This document shows, piece by piece, positions 1-12,061 of a stretch of DNA of 64,000 nucleotides. Where the stretch lies: assembly GCA_009869945.1 (NCBI GenBank), contig WIXG01000034.1, positions 1 through 64,000 on the forward strand, given 5' to 3'. A model generated the notes under the pieces. That model did not search any database, was not told the origin of the DNA, and saw only the letters and a program-made list of their open reading frames with translations. The stretch's first letter is position 1. Each line of letters starts with the position of its first letter. Source of the DNA: Mesaphorura yosii. Lineage: Eukaryota; Arthropoda; Collembola; Poduromorpha; Tullbergiidae. A program made the translations under genes and the position numbers.

Positions 1-81
1 GCGCCCCCCCTCCCCGCACGTAACCTAACCTGAACTAATCGAAACAGTCGCTGGTACGAATGAAGTTATCGTCGGTCGGGG

Positions 82-339
82 TTGGTTGGTTCGGAAGAAA
101 GCACCAAACCTTCATCAACTGTTCCGCAGTGGTTATTTTGCAACAGGAGGACAGAAACGAGAAAGTTGACTTCAATGCCTGATATAGTTCTCCGTGATGC
201 CCAAACTCTAGGTCGTGCAAATCATGTGATTCTGTGCGCAGTGAATGACTGCAACGTAGTACATAACCCAGACAAGAAGCGTAAATACTATGGTAAAGTC
301 CATGTTAGCGAGGATCTTAAGAAACTAGACAACGTTTAA
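82..339 (+). CDS. possible terminal exon of an unknown gene (edge, weak)
   Basis: An open frame ends with TAA at 337-339. A plausible 3' splice acceptor (TTTTGCAACAG, AG ending near 145) precedes it, and an internal ATG lies at 175. From that ATG the frame gives a short basic, Cys-containing segment (MPDIVLRDAQTLGRANHVIL and onward) that I do not recognise. No convincing polyadenylation signal follows closely. It could be the last exon of a gene lying left of the window, a transposon remnant, or chance. There is no domain evidence, so confidence is low. Confidence 0.2.
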   Translation: MVGSEESTKPSSTVPQWLFCNRRTETRKLTSMPDIVLRDAQTLGRANHVILCAVNDCNVVHNPDKKRKYYGKVHVSEDLKKLDNV

Positions 340-3300
340 GATTACTATCTTAGTTTCCTTTTATTACTAAAGTAAACCGTTCCATAGTTTCTACTGAAGT
401 TAAAGTATCCAAATTTCTCGTATAGGCAAGTATGTTGTAATAATACTGTTTAAACATGAATGTAACGATAAACCGGAAGCCAAAATTGATTTTCCAACGG
501 CTTTCGGTTTTATTATTACTTCATGCGATGCAGCAGAATGCAGATCAGATTTGTAGTTTTGAATTTATTCCGCTAGCTCCATACAACTGGAATAGAAAAT
601 ATGTGAATGCCACGTTCGACTGTCCGACGTACGATAACAGAAATTATTAAACCTGCCCCGATGCACACTCAAAGGGACATACGTGAGTAGCGAGCTCGTG
701 TCTCGTGTCTGACTGCAGAAAATAGCAAAGCTATGGAGAATGGAGAAAGGATGTGGAAATCCGGCACGCTGGAAATTTATTTGTCATTTTGGAGTTTGGA
801 GCTTAAACTAAACTGAGACTGAGACTCTGCTCTTGTGTACGGTTTAGCGTTGGAAACATTCAGAAACCTCCCTCATAATTTTGGCTTCCACATATTTTGC
901 ATTTTGCTGACTTGGCTAACGTACTTTTATTATTTTCTTCAGAGGGATTAAATTTTGGTCGAGTCTCACCACGTCGAGCTGCGTTGCGCTCTTTCTTGTC
1001 TAACTTCATTATTTCGCACCGGTTGATTTTTCATTTCCGGCAGCTCATTCAGCGTCAGCTTATACTCCGCCTAAACACCGGCGCTGCTGCTGTCGCTCGG
1101 TGCGATGGTGTGTTCAACGTTTTGCTAGTTTTTTCTGCATGGAAAGGGGAAAGGGATTTGAATCGTTAGGTTTGGTTTACGTGAACAAAATTCAATTTGT
1201 GAACCGCGCCTCGCCAGCTTTGCTGTGGCTTTTCAGCCACTCCAAATGCAGTGTTGACTTAAAAATCTAAATTGCTGCATTAATAATTTGCTGTCTAAGC
1301 AAAACAGCGGCAGGCGCCGCTTCGCTGATGAGTTTCTGTTTTGGACGGTTGAGTTAAACTTTGCTTCAGAGACCATTTCTTCATCAACACTCTGTTCGCA
1401 AGTTCGCACTCGTACTGTGGCGTGGAGTGAAGCTGGAAGCCAAAGCTATATAAATGCAAATGTACGTGTAAACGGGTTTTTATTTAATTTAGTTTCGGGG
1501 TTATGTAATGGTCACGCATAAGCGTAAGCGCGAGCACCAGTATAACCAAGCGGCAGTGCACCACACACATCAAAACGAGGCGTGTTCGGAGCACCAAAAT
1601 AATGAAAATGAAAACAAACATTAATTTCAGAACCGAAAAAGTTTGCGCCCGTTAAGCGCGCACCGTTGCGTGCCATTACAAAATATTTCATGCAAGTAGC
1701 TGCATTTTAGTCCAAGTAGGAACCTATTAACGAAAACAGCTTACTTAAATACTGCAACAACATTATTATGCTGAGCGCAAGCCTACGCCAAAGTCAAATA
1801 GCAGAAGCAAGTGCATGCTTAAATATGCTTCGGTAGGAAAATTGGCTTGCCAATGCTTACTGGGCAAATGTACTCACGCTTGTAAATTTACAGAACTTTC
1901 ACTTTTTAACATTGAAGTCAGCCGGGCAGCGCGCGGCACGCACATCGAATGCATTAATGAGTCTTCAGCATATGTGCATGCATAAGTCCATAAGAACCAT
2001 GTTTTGTAAGTCTGACGATGCGCTTCGTGGTTGCTGCTCTTTAATTAATTATTAATGTATTCTTTGCCAGCCGATCGTCCTTATTATTCAATGCAGTTAG
2101 CCACCTAGCCTCTAATGACAAGAGTCCAAAAACTTTGGCGTTGAGCGACCAAACCTTGGATACAAAATTGGCAGCTCTTTCATTCATTTAATACACTAAT
2201 TAAACATGACCTCTGCCTGTGTTTAAGGATCGATGCGGGTTGGGTCTCAATCTTATGCCAGCGCCAACATTGCCATTGTTCTCACACTGCACTGAATTGT
2301 AGCGCTTTGTCATTATTTAAATCGCAAGTCGTATCTGAATTTTGCCCTGTTTTAAACCTTTTGAGCATTCTTGTTCCGAAACAGTTTCATTCTCATTTTC
2401 CACCCAAACAAACGAAAGTCACGTTTCCTATTTTTCAAACCCTTTGAACTTCAGTTCAAAGGATGCTTTAAAATAAGAAAAATAATGCAACGCGCTGAGC
2501 ATTGAGCGAATGACGTTGCACTAGAAAGAAGGAAGTGCGACTCAGAAGTTTGTTTAGAGCGACAGACGCACGCAGGCTTTGGCGTTATTAAGATGAAGAG
2601 CCGGGGCCAGGAGAAGGAAAAGAATAATAATGGAATATGATAGCACCACATTATTATGATATTAAGATATAAAGTTGATACCGACACATTACACACTGCA
2701 CACCACTCCGAACTGCGTTGCTTTGTGCCGTCTTTGTATCGCATCATAAAAGATGAACTCGAGAAGAGATGAGCACAATGATGATCACGATCGTAATGAA
2801 GAAAAAGAAGTGAAAGCAATATATCATTAGAAACTTTCCCTAAGGTTTTTCACGAGGTACAGGAGAGAAGTGAAACTTCTTCGGTTGTTGTTCCAGTTAA
2901 GGCAAGGTAGGCTTGTTCAAAGACCACATTTGTGTGCTCGCTTCGTTTATGTGGTCTTAAGCTGATGTGTATTTAGACAAAGGATGACACAGAGACAGCG
3001 ACGTTATGGCCGACTGCATTAATAGATTGCATTAAACCACCAGGAAAAATAAGCCCGAGTAATATTTGTACTGCAGGGTTTTGAGTTTTGGCCGTGGTTC
3101 GGTTCGGCTACACTATGGCTTTCTCCCTTGAGGCACATGTACCCAAGTTCTTACACTGCAAGAGCGGGACGCATCCCTTTAACCTTTCCCCACTTTTATT
3201 ATATGAATTGTATACTTTCTTTCACTCGACGACTCGCGAATTGAAACGAAACTCGAAACTCGAAACGCTGAACGTGAAACCAGCACAACCTGAAAAATTA

Positions 3301-4575
3301 AAGAAACCATGAAACATATAGAAAGGAGAGAGCGTAAACGTAAAGTGTTATACGTACGGTAAAGAGATCAGTATGTTGCAGAGATCGTAGGCTTGAATTT
3401 TTTATTGCACACCGCTTTAAACTCATCTTTCTCCTTTAAACTGTCACCCTTTGATACATAACACAACACACAGCAAAGCACTGAGGCCTGCGACGCTTGG
3501 CCCTGCCTTGCCTTGTCGTCCTGAATTGAGTTATATGGAGCCAAGGTTCGTTCAGAGTTTGGCTCGGCTTTTTTTCATCATCCGTGTGCCATACGCTGAT
3601 GATATATGATTACAAGTAATGTAATCTTCCCATGCATTGTATGCGTATGCGGATGAAATGAGGCCCGACCCTGCTCCTCGTGTAATGTAACCTAACAATA
3701 TGGAAATCACTTAAGAGGTCCATCTTTCACGCTGCTGTAATTCAAGAAGATTTATGATTTGTGTATTTTGCACTTGCACTCTGTAGCTTGAAGCCTCATG
3801 GTATTGTGAGTTGAATGCGAATTCCGGATCCGAAATCTGAATCTCGGATTTCCTCGTCTTCCGAAGCCGAATATTCTTGTGTCGTTAAGCACAATAAATT
3901 GAGGAATTGATGCCGTAGTTCAATTAAGGCAAATTCCTTATTGAAACAATAAAAGAAATTCGACTCCACTCGACCCACAGACACAAAACATATTTCAGCT
4001 CCGTAATTGAATAATATCATGGCCCTTTATTATCGAATTACCACTTGAATTATCCCACATTAAATTGTAATGACTTGTAATAAAACCGGGAGCGGGTTAC
4101 GAAGAAATGATGAAATGTGTCCCGGCTAAAGCCGAGCTTCCGCTGCTGTGTCAAGTGAACTCGAAATCTCAATTTCCAAGCCGCGGCTTCAGCACACAGT
4201 CGCACTCGGCAAAGACACTTGTAACATTATGAAAATTTTCTCTCAAGTGATTTATAACGACATTTATTGAGTTTCTTTCCATTTTTCTTTCTCCGTCCTC
4301 CCGTTTGCAGTTTCCAGTTTGCGTACATGTCTAATGTGAAATTATTACATTAGCATTTATATTGCAGGCAATGAGCGCAGCGCGAGTCGAGTGGCTGTGC
4401 CCGTGCCCCACTCCACTCGACAAAGAGTCTGAAGTGGTTGTGGTGGCGCAGCTATGTAACTTGTCAATGTCGTTTGATATTTTAAAATATATGATGATGA
4501 TATTGTTATATTTTTATTATGATTACATAATAAGAACGTACTTATGCGATTCTTTTCTCTTTTCCCGCCGAACAG
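340..4575. other. gene-poor stretch
   Basis: No open frame here shows a recognisable domain, and none is joined to another by convincing splice sites. The stretch is AT-rich with scattered TTAATTAA-like runs. A small GC-rich patch at about 4369-4453 sits between a possible acceptor (ATTGCAG) and a possible donor (CTATGTAACT), but its translation resembles no Beat exon. The stretch is probably the large intron upstream of the Beat-like exon at 4576. Confidence 0.5.
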
Positions 4576-5163
4576 GTCCCGAAAAACTACACAATGGATT
4601 ACAGCACGAGCATCGTGCTGAACGACGAGAGCAGCGACCCTTCCTCGCACGGCTACGGCGGACATCGCGAGCATCATCATCATGACTCCAGCGGCATGCG
4701 GAGCAGCAGCCGAACAAATACTGGTCTCGGAACCCTGACTAGTCCGCGCATAATTCATCATTTAGCTCCCTCGCTCTCGTCACTCAGAATCCCATTAGTG
4801 GACTCACATTTCACGGAGGAGGGTGAATCCAAGGTACTTTGCAAAGCTAACATAAGCCCGAGTATATTTTGGCAAGACGGCGATGAGAAAGTTGTTAGTC
4901 CGAGAAAAACTGATTTACGATCCACCACTAACTTCAATGCTTCACCAATCACTCTCTTCGACCAGGATGCACAAATTACACGTAAGCACCGCGATTAAGT
5001 TTAGGTAATTGAATTTCGGATTCATCAGACTAATTTCTCGGGGTTTCCTTCTTTTTGCTGCTAAATTTTAGTGCGAGGAAGCGGCTGGAGCATCCGAGGC
5101 AGTATTTGGAATATATTCTCAGTCCTAGTTCTGCGATTTCTTTTCGCGACGGCCACCTGTTAG
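4576..5163 (+). CDS. beat: Beaten path (Beat)-like Ig cell-adhesion protein, last two exons (5' part missing)
   Basis: Beat proteins are arthropod two-Ig neural surface or secreted proteins that act in axon guidance, partly through Sidestep-family partners. The exons are 4576-4981 (acceptor CCGAACAG, donor C|GTAAGC, phase 1) and 5072-5163 (acceptor AATTTTAG, stop TAG at 5161). The recognisable part is the end of the second Ig domain. A hydrophobic alternation (LRIPLVDSHF) leads to a Cys strand (SKVLCKANISPSIFWQDGDE), which matches the Beat pattern of an 'HF...L.C.A.I...YW' strand. The final exon encodes a short hydrophobic tail (IWNIFSVLVLRFLFATATC) ending at the stop, as expected for a GPI-attachment signal. 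The N-terminal half of the larger exon carries an unusual Ser/Gly/His-rich stretch (HREHHHHDSSG). The first Ig domain and signal peptide are not in the window. Family assignment is by pattern only, and which Beat paralogue this is cannot be told. Confidence 0.6.
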
Positions 5164-5595
5164 TGGTAATTGAGGCTTTGCGTGTAAGATTCCCTAAATT
5201 CTAACTCTGGCGCGCTAATTTAGTTGACAATTTACATCTCTTAGTTAATTGTTCAGGCAAGACGTGTGTCACACTCCTTTGGGCCTTGAGCTACTTTTTT
5301 CTTGTCAAACCGCGTCAATTACGTTGGAAACTCATGTCTTGTTATGATATGAGTGCTAATTACTTACGGTCGACATATTTTTGTAACTCATCGAGCCAGT
5401 GCAGCTGAAATCGCTTCACGTCTCCTTCGTCGCACTCTCTTTTACTCGTAGTGTGTAAGTCCGTTAATGTACATGTACTTTGAATTGCACATATCATGTA
5501 AATAATAGCGTTAAGAACATCTGCTCTGCTACTTAATTACTCGCCACGTTAGATAAAATACAATGAAATGTGACACAGCCACAAGATAATTAGAT
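5164..5595. other. intergenic, convergent gap
   Basis: This is non-coding sequence between the Beat-like stop and the poly(A) signal of the minus-strand peptide gene. It would hold the Beat 3' UTR. I saw no gene in it. Confidence 0.5.
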
Positions 5596-5601
5596 TTTAT
5601 T
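5596..5601 (-). terminator. poly(A) signal of the secreted-peptide gene
   Basis: TTTATT on the plus strand reads AATAAA on the minus strand, about 110 bases beyond the stop codon at 5713-5715. Confidence 0.5.
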
Positions 5602-5712
5602 AATTTGTATGTAAATGTAATAGAAACTTAGCACTACCATACATTGTGAATTAAATAAAATTGTGACTTGGATTTGACAGCGCTGGCTAATTTTCTTCTT
5701 GCGTTCGTCAGC

Positions 5713-5990
5713 TTAAGAAACATAATCTGGAAGAAACGTGAGGAAATTAAATCTAATTTGTGTGAGGGGCATTCCTTACCTTCGAGATTCTCCCAGTCCT
5801 GATTGCCATATTCAGCCAAATCTCTTCGGCCCCTTTCGTTGTACGGTTTCAGCCATGGGTTTGGGTATTGGCTGTACCTATTCTTGTTCAGGCGGTGAGC
5901 ATCCTGAATTCGGCGATGTTTTCGCCCTTCGGCCAAAGACACAATGGCGAGTATCGCAGTTATCAACACAAGTAATTTGATAATTTTCAT
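5713..5990 (-). CDS. short secreted peptide precursor, candidate amidated neuropeptide/peptide hormone
   Basis: Two exons, 5990-5780 and 5726-5713, are joined across a 53-bp intron (donor GAAG|GTAAGG, acceptor TTCTTCCAG). They give a 74-aa protein; reading through the intron would add an unrelated tail. Residues 1-22 (MKIIKLLVLITAILAIVSLAEG) form a clear signal peptide when read as two parts, a Lys start and a Leu/Ile/Ala core. Then come KHRR, a basic segment ending YSQYPNPWLKPYNER, then G-RR (the classic amidation plus dibasic cleavage context), and an acidic C-terminal peptide DLAEYGNQDWENLEDYVS with tyrosines in acidic surroundings. There are no cysteines. An acceptor-like TGTAAAATAG lies just before the start codon, suggesting a 5' UTR intron. 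I do not recognise the family. Prohormone architecture is an inference from cleavage sites. It could instead be a small secreted protein of another kind. Confidence 0.55.
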
Positions 5991-8900
5991 CGTAGCTCCT
6001 ATTTTACAGCTTAAAATCTTTCAACAGCTTAATGAACAGAAGGGCTGAACACGACAAACGTGATTACGATCTGCTTTTGAGGAAAATTGCGCTTATTATG
6101 TAACTGCCTTGTTCACACCTCAGCTCAGGCCTGGACTTCAAAACGCCTCGGTCCAAGTGTTTACGACATAATTGTGGTTGCAGTTCGAGCTTGAAATTGG
6201 ATATTTCGGAAGTGAATGAGGAAAATCATGATTCAAGAAGAATGAACGCATATTATTGCATGGTCTTGGAGGCTTATCTCGTTCTAAAATCTTTTGTTTT
6301 GGCTTGCGAAACCTCACAACAGGGTACAGCGTGCAGGCTTTAATTATTTTCAGTCGCTGCACGTGAATGGTAGGCAACTCAGTTCATTGTCAATGTACAA
6401 ATGAAGAAACGCTGCGTCCAAAGCAGATTAATAATTCAAAATCACACAGGAATGGATTCTTTGAATTGTAACACACGCGACAATAACGCGGCCTCAAACG
6501 GTACATTATTCTGCTGCGCGTACAAAATTACGACGCTTTCCATGATCCAAATTATGTAACAACTTGCACTGAAGTGAAACTGCCCGCACCACCGCCACAG
6601 CCAGGCGAAATATTGCACTATCAAGCCGTTCGGGCCTGTGGAATTGCCTTGGTGTACAAATATCAAAACAGGCTTATTTGACGTCGGAAATGAAAGTGTC
6701 AACCATAAAGGAATAAATAATCATGTTATAAACATTACTACACATTACACGTGAACACGAGTTTGATCTAAGCTTGAACGCAAGTCCAAATGCAACTTCA
6801 ATCGAGCAACCGGCCAACAAAATAATCGAAAGCACCCATGCTCAGGTTCCAGGTTTGGAAATTGAAGCCAGAATGGTGCAATTTCTTGCCGATTTGCAGT
6901 TGCAGTCCGATTTTTAATTTCTGACAAATATTAAGTTTCGTAACCGGATCGCATTACGTGCTTTATCAAGCAACCTCTTTTGCTCCAGTTAAAACCCGTC
7001 AATTCCTGAATGACCGCCATTGTAATGTAAAGTATAGTAATAAGGGGTTGGATGCATTTGAAATAATTTGAGTCCCATGCGTTTTATGACGTCATATTGA
7101 ATACAAATGAAAAATAATAATATTAGAGCAGTAACAACAATAACTCTTCCCGCACAGTAGTGCGAGGAACGGAGCTCATATTATTTTCATGTTGTCATTA
7201 AAATTTCCAGCTTTTTTACCTCTCGCTGTTTATGTTTCAAGCTTGTTGTGAGTCCCGTGTCATTTTAGACCCTCGCCTCATATGCGCTACGATATGGACA
7301 TGTGTAATTTATACATCCCAAAGTGCATGTTTATGTTGCAACTCTGAATTGAATGCAATGCGGGTAGCATCAACAATATCATTTATTCTCTTAACTTTCG
7401 CTCTCCTGCTGATTTAATACACTGCTCCTACGTGTATCTGTTTTGGTGATCATGTTGACAGTAATGGAATAAAATAACAGGTGCCATCCCGCTAAGTTTC
7501 AGCGACAAAATAGAAAATTCGAAGTAATTTCGAGTGTGGAAAAATGGAACTTGCAGCGTATATTACAAGCATGAGATGATTCTTATTCTTGTGTAGTTTG
7601 TCACCCGAATCGACTGCCTTGCCATTACTTTTTGGGCTCGGATTAATTAAGGACTCAATTCCCAAGATAGCCTTCCTAAAACGGATAAATCTACCCAAAA
7701 TGAGAAAATAAATAGATGAGAAAATGATGCGCAATAAATAAATTACTACCAATCGTCACCAGAAAGCATGAGAACGTGTCCATTGAAATGAAAATGACAA
7801 TCTGTTTTCATAAAATCAGAAGGATGACTGTCAGATGAAATGTTCAGATAATTTTATTTGTGTTTGATTCAAATGTTACTGGAGCTGAAGATGTGGAATT
7901 TATTTTAGAATTAAGTTTATATGCCAGATGTTGGCAGCTGGACAATGCCGAATGATGACATGCCTGAAGATATGTCTTTCTTCTCGCTGAAATCAAGCAA
8001 ATCGGTGTCAGTGCAAATGATGAATAATAATTTCAAATGTGGTCTGTAAATCCACGTGAGAGAAATTCGCAGAGGGCAGGATTAGCAGCAGTTTCGAGCT
8101 AGCACAAAGAAACTCCAGGCCAGAATCACTTTCTTGAATCCTACCATAATAATAAACTTAAAGAACTTGAGCTGAAAAAGTGTGAGCTTGAAGTGGGCCA
8201 AATAATAGAATCTATAATGAAAAGAAAGTGTCTGTGTGCTAGGTTAGCAGTCGGCAGTTGGTAGTGACCCTGCCTGAGGAAGAAATAGGAAGAGATGAAG
8301 AAACTCATCATCTTAATGGACCTCCTCCTCCTGATTTAATGGTTGAGAAGTCTGATAAATGCCGTTTCCTTTGGCACCGTCTGAATCGTGGCCCTGGCCG
8401 TAGTCAAAAGTTGCACCACGACGATGATGACTATGACGAGGAGCCAAGCAGAGCCGGCTGGTTTCGCAGTTATAATACGTGTAATAATAACAGTAAAGCA
8501 AGCGCAAGTACGAGCAGCATGACACTCACCTTAAAGTGAAAGCGGGAGCTTCTTTTCATTGGAAAAATGTAAACTCTGCAGGGATTCAAGAAAAAATTCA
8601 TATAATGGCAAAATAGCAGCATTCATTCCATTGCATCCACTTTTAAACTTTTCTATTTCTTCCTTCTCCACGACTTCAGCTGCAACTTCTGCAGTGGGCC
8701 GTGGAAAGTGTGAGCGAGTCTACCTGCATCGTCCACTGCAGCATGGGAGACGGGACTCAGTCTCCATCGACGACTTTCTCCAACTCGAGTGCACATTTTC
8801 CATCCACTTTCCCACAGGAATCAAGAATAGAAAAATAAAGGGAAGAAGGCCTGAAAAACCTGTTACTTAAATGAGATGCTTGACATCTTGACAGACTTGA

Positions 8901-11900
8901 CTTAGACATCTTTACTTATTTCACTCTCACTCCTGCGAGAGAACGCAGAACCGGCGCGCACTCACCAAAGTATCTAATATTGTATTAAGTGTAAGTACCG
9001 TAGAGAGATTCCTTTTTTACTCCAATGCGATAAGGTGCTCGGAGGAAAGTCACCTAGAAACCATTGCGTCGCGAGAAGCGGGCACTAACACTTTCTCTTC
9101 ACTGCGCTTACCTGCGCCATCACTGCGACTGACTTCTTGACAGGTAAAATACTCTCCGCCAACAGATTATTGTAATATTCATCCCTGTCTTAGGACGCGA
9201 ATCGAGTTCCAGCCTCAGAGTTCTGTGAATTCTCGTCATCGACGTACTTACCAGCTTACCAAGCCTCTAGACGCAGACGGAAAAGAATTTAAGCAGGAAA
9301 CTGCAAGTGACTTGCTCCATTTACCTGACACGACGAGGCCAACTATTTTCACGTTCTAATTCATCCACAGTTTGCGTTTTAATCCCACCTTCTTTGCTTA
9401 ATGATCCCTGGAAAAATTGCGTGTAAATTAATTCGCAGTTAATTAGCACCGCAATGCCCTTACTTTAATTACGCCTAATGCCCTAAATGTGAAACATTCT
9501 GCGAAGTTGCGATTGCGAGCACTTGACAGAATGTCACCTAAAGTTCTCCAAATCCCGGCCATCGCCTTCCTCGAGTTCATTCTTAAAGTTTCTGCGGACA
9601 AAAACCAAGCACACTTGAGCTCTTGTTTTTTTCTCGGTTTGTCTTCCTCTCCCCTTTGTAATTAGCTAATGGCTTTTACATTGAAACAGCACAGCATTGG
9701 GAACCTTTGGATGATAATGAATGATTGTGTAGAAAAAGTAGACATGTGCTTGAAGAGCTCAGGCAAGAGCGAAATGAGGGACAAAACCCCAGTGAATTCT
9801 TTGTCTTGTCAATTTTCTCGAATTCCCCTCTTCCCGCACTGGCGGAAAGCAGGTCTCTATTTCCGGTGTGATTGGAATCCTGCCTCGTGATGCGGCTCAT
9901 CGACAACCCAATGCCAATGTCTAATTTACCGAAAATGTCTGTTCCGTTCCAACTCCATGCACTTCTTGAATAAGAATCATGCACTTTGCATTATTAACAT
10001 GGGCATTGATTAACTGCATCGATTGAATCCGCCACGGGTAGCATATGGTCGCACTTGCAGTAAGGTTGCACAATGCAATTACACTCTAATAAAGTCCTGA
10101 ATTACTCTCCTATAATGTATTAGATGGTGCCGTGCATAGAAATTAGTTCAACCTAATTACGCACTCTTCCTCTTATTTGAGTGGTATTAGTGTCTATGAT
10201 TGCGAAATAGAGTTAAAGGTGTTGACAGTTGGAAGGACTTGATTACTATTTTCGACTTAACAGACTTGTCAACAGCAATATTTGATCACAGAAAATGGGT
10301 TTATTTGCATGACCCACTCGTAATAATAATTGCCCGGTGCACAAACAGTAGTTAAGAATAAGAGTGCGGATGTGAATTGAAACACCAACAGTACTTTAGG
10401 AAAGTGTACAAGTCTTGAGCAATTGCTATCTTAGCCCGTGAAACCACCATTGGCGCCTGACCGAGTTCGATTCACGTAATCATTCTGTCTTTAAGATCTG
10501 AAGATTATTTCGACGAGACTAGAATTTCAGCAATTTTGGACGCAGCAGTTGGATAATTGCTGCATTCTTTGCTAACAACTGTTGACGATTTAATTCATTT
10601 GTAAATATTTGTATCACAAATGTCTGGACCTGATCCATTTCGCAAGCATTACAAAAATTCAATCCCGAGCCCTGAAAATGAGACAACCCGCATTCGGGAC
10701 GAGAATTATAAACACTATGCGTCAGTCTTGGGACCCAGTTTTTTCCTAATTCTATGCAAAGTCTTCAAATGGACTGATTGTAATTGAGTTTTATGGAATA
10801 TTGTGAATTGTGCGACGTGGAACACAATTTGGACTAACCAGCCATGGATTGAATGCAAAATTTTTGCCTTTATCAAATTGCTGGTGCTCACTCGCATAGA
10901 AATTGATTTTAAGAAAGCCAGTAGGAAATTTTGGCGCCTACGAATTAACTCAATGCCCGTGTACTGCCTTAAAATTTTAACTGCTCAAAAATTTCATTAT
11001 TGAAATTCGCAAGTCGCCGAGCTGAGAGAGGACAGCCCTAATTCGATTCGCTCGTTCTTGTGTCTTGGGTACATTAGTATTTGCACACGTATTTGCCGAT
11101 GTCGTGAACGAATTGTGTAAACACTCAAATGTGCTGAATATTATGTAGTTCATATAGAAAATAGAAATAGAACGCACGCTTCATTGAAATTCGTGAAACT
11201 GTACAAGCGAGAAAAACGAAGTATGAAAAAATTTAGAATTTTACAACTTACGACGAGCACGCATTGCTTCGTGTCGCGTAGGTTTGCAATGCTGTACGCG
11301 AGGTTAATATTTACTAGCACTGGATCCTCAAGAAGATGAAATTGCGTTTTGTGCGTTGTTCGTGTATTAAAATTGCAGCGAAGGCTCCAAGCTCAATACA
11401 CTGTGAGTCTAGACCAACATACCGTCCGTATCATATTTCTAGCAATGGATTGGTAATTCCGGTGTTGAGTTACCATCCATTCTGACCTGGCTCGGTTTCG
11501 AACTCATCGCATTGACCAGAATTCACACCCACATAAACTAAAACCAAGCCTTGGCCCGATCCAATAATCCAGTCAGGCTGTAACCGTGCTGTCCCGAAAA
11601 TTTATAACGCAACAATGTTCAGCTTGTAATTCCCTTTACGCTTTACACCCTTTTTGACTCTTTCATTTGTTCAACTTTTACTCGCATTCTTTCTCTTTCG
11701 TGTATCATCCACGCTTTAAGTTCATCTTCGACTTCGACTATGAACAACTCTCTACGGTATTTAACCGGTTCACACACGTAGTGAAATATTTTGTGTGTTG
11801 CAATTTTGGAACGAATTTGAAACTCATGCAATAATAATTTGCCTTTGAATACGAAATTGTGCTATTGTGAAGAGTGTTGGCTCGAGCTTAACAGAATTGT

Positions 11901-12061
11901 TCACGTGTCGTTGTTTTGCTTAACACGTGCCATTTTCGCAGAAACTATCTAGTCATAAATTGCTGTAACTCGCTGTATTTCGGGTTTATTATTGATTTGC
12001 ACAATTATTCGGCGGCTTTTGACTGCAAATTGACTGCTACGCTGAAGTTCGCATCGGCACG
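5991..12061. other. 6-kb stretch without recognised genes
   Basis: Open frames here are short, mostly lack ATG starts, show no domains and do not chain through good splice sites. The frames at 8258-8539 and 8559-8870 contain low-complexity Asp/Ser or basic runs only. The stretch probably holds upstream regions of the peptide gene and of amnionless. Confidence 0.5.

Noticed and set aside
20-36. TAACCTAACCT at the left edge, resembling arthropod telomere repeats (TTAGG)
   Set aside because: Only two imperfect units, and the sequence continues into ordinary DNA.
4362-4685. 107-codon plus-strand frame overlapping the Beat-like exon
   Set aside because: It reads through the intron and the exon in the wrong frame; the Beat frame has the family motif.
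10441-10480. GAGTTCGATTC, tRNA B-box-like
   Set aside because: No matching A box or cloverleaf with paired acceptor stem could be drawn.
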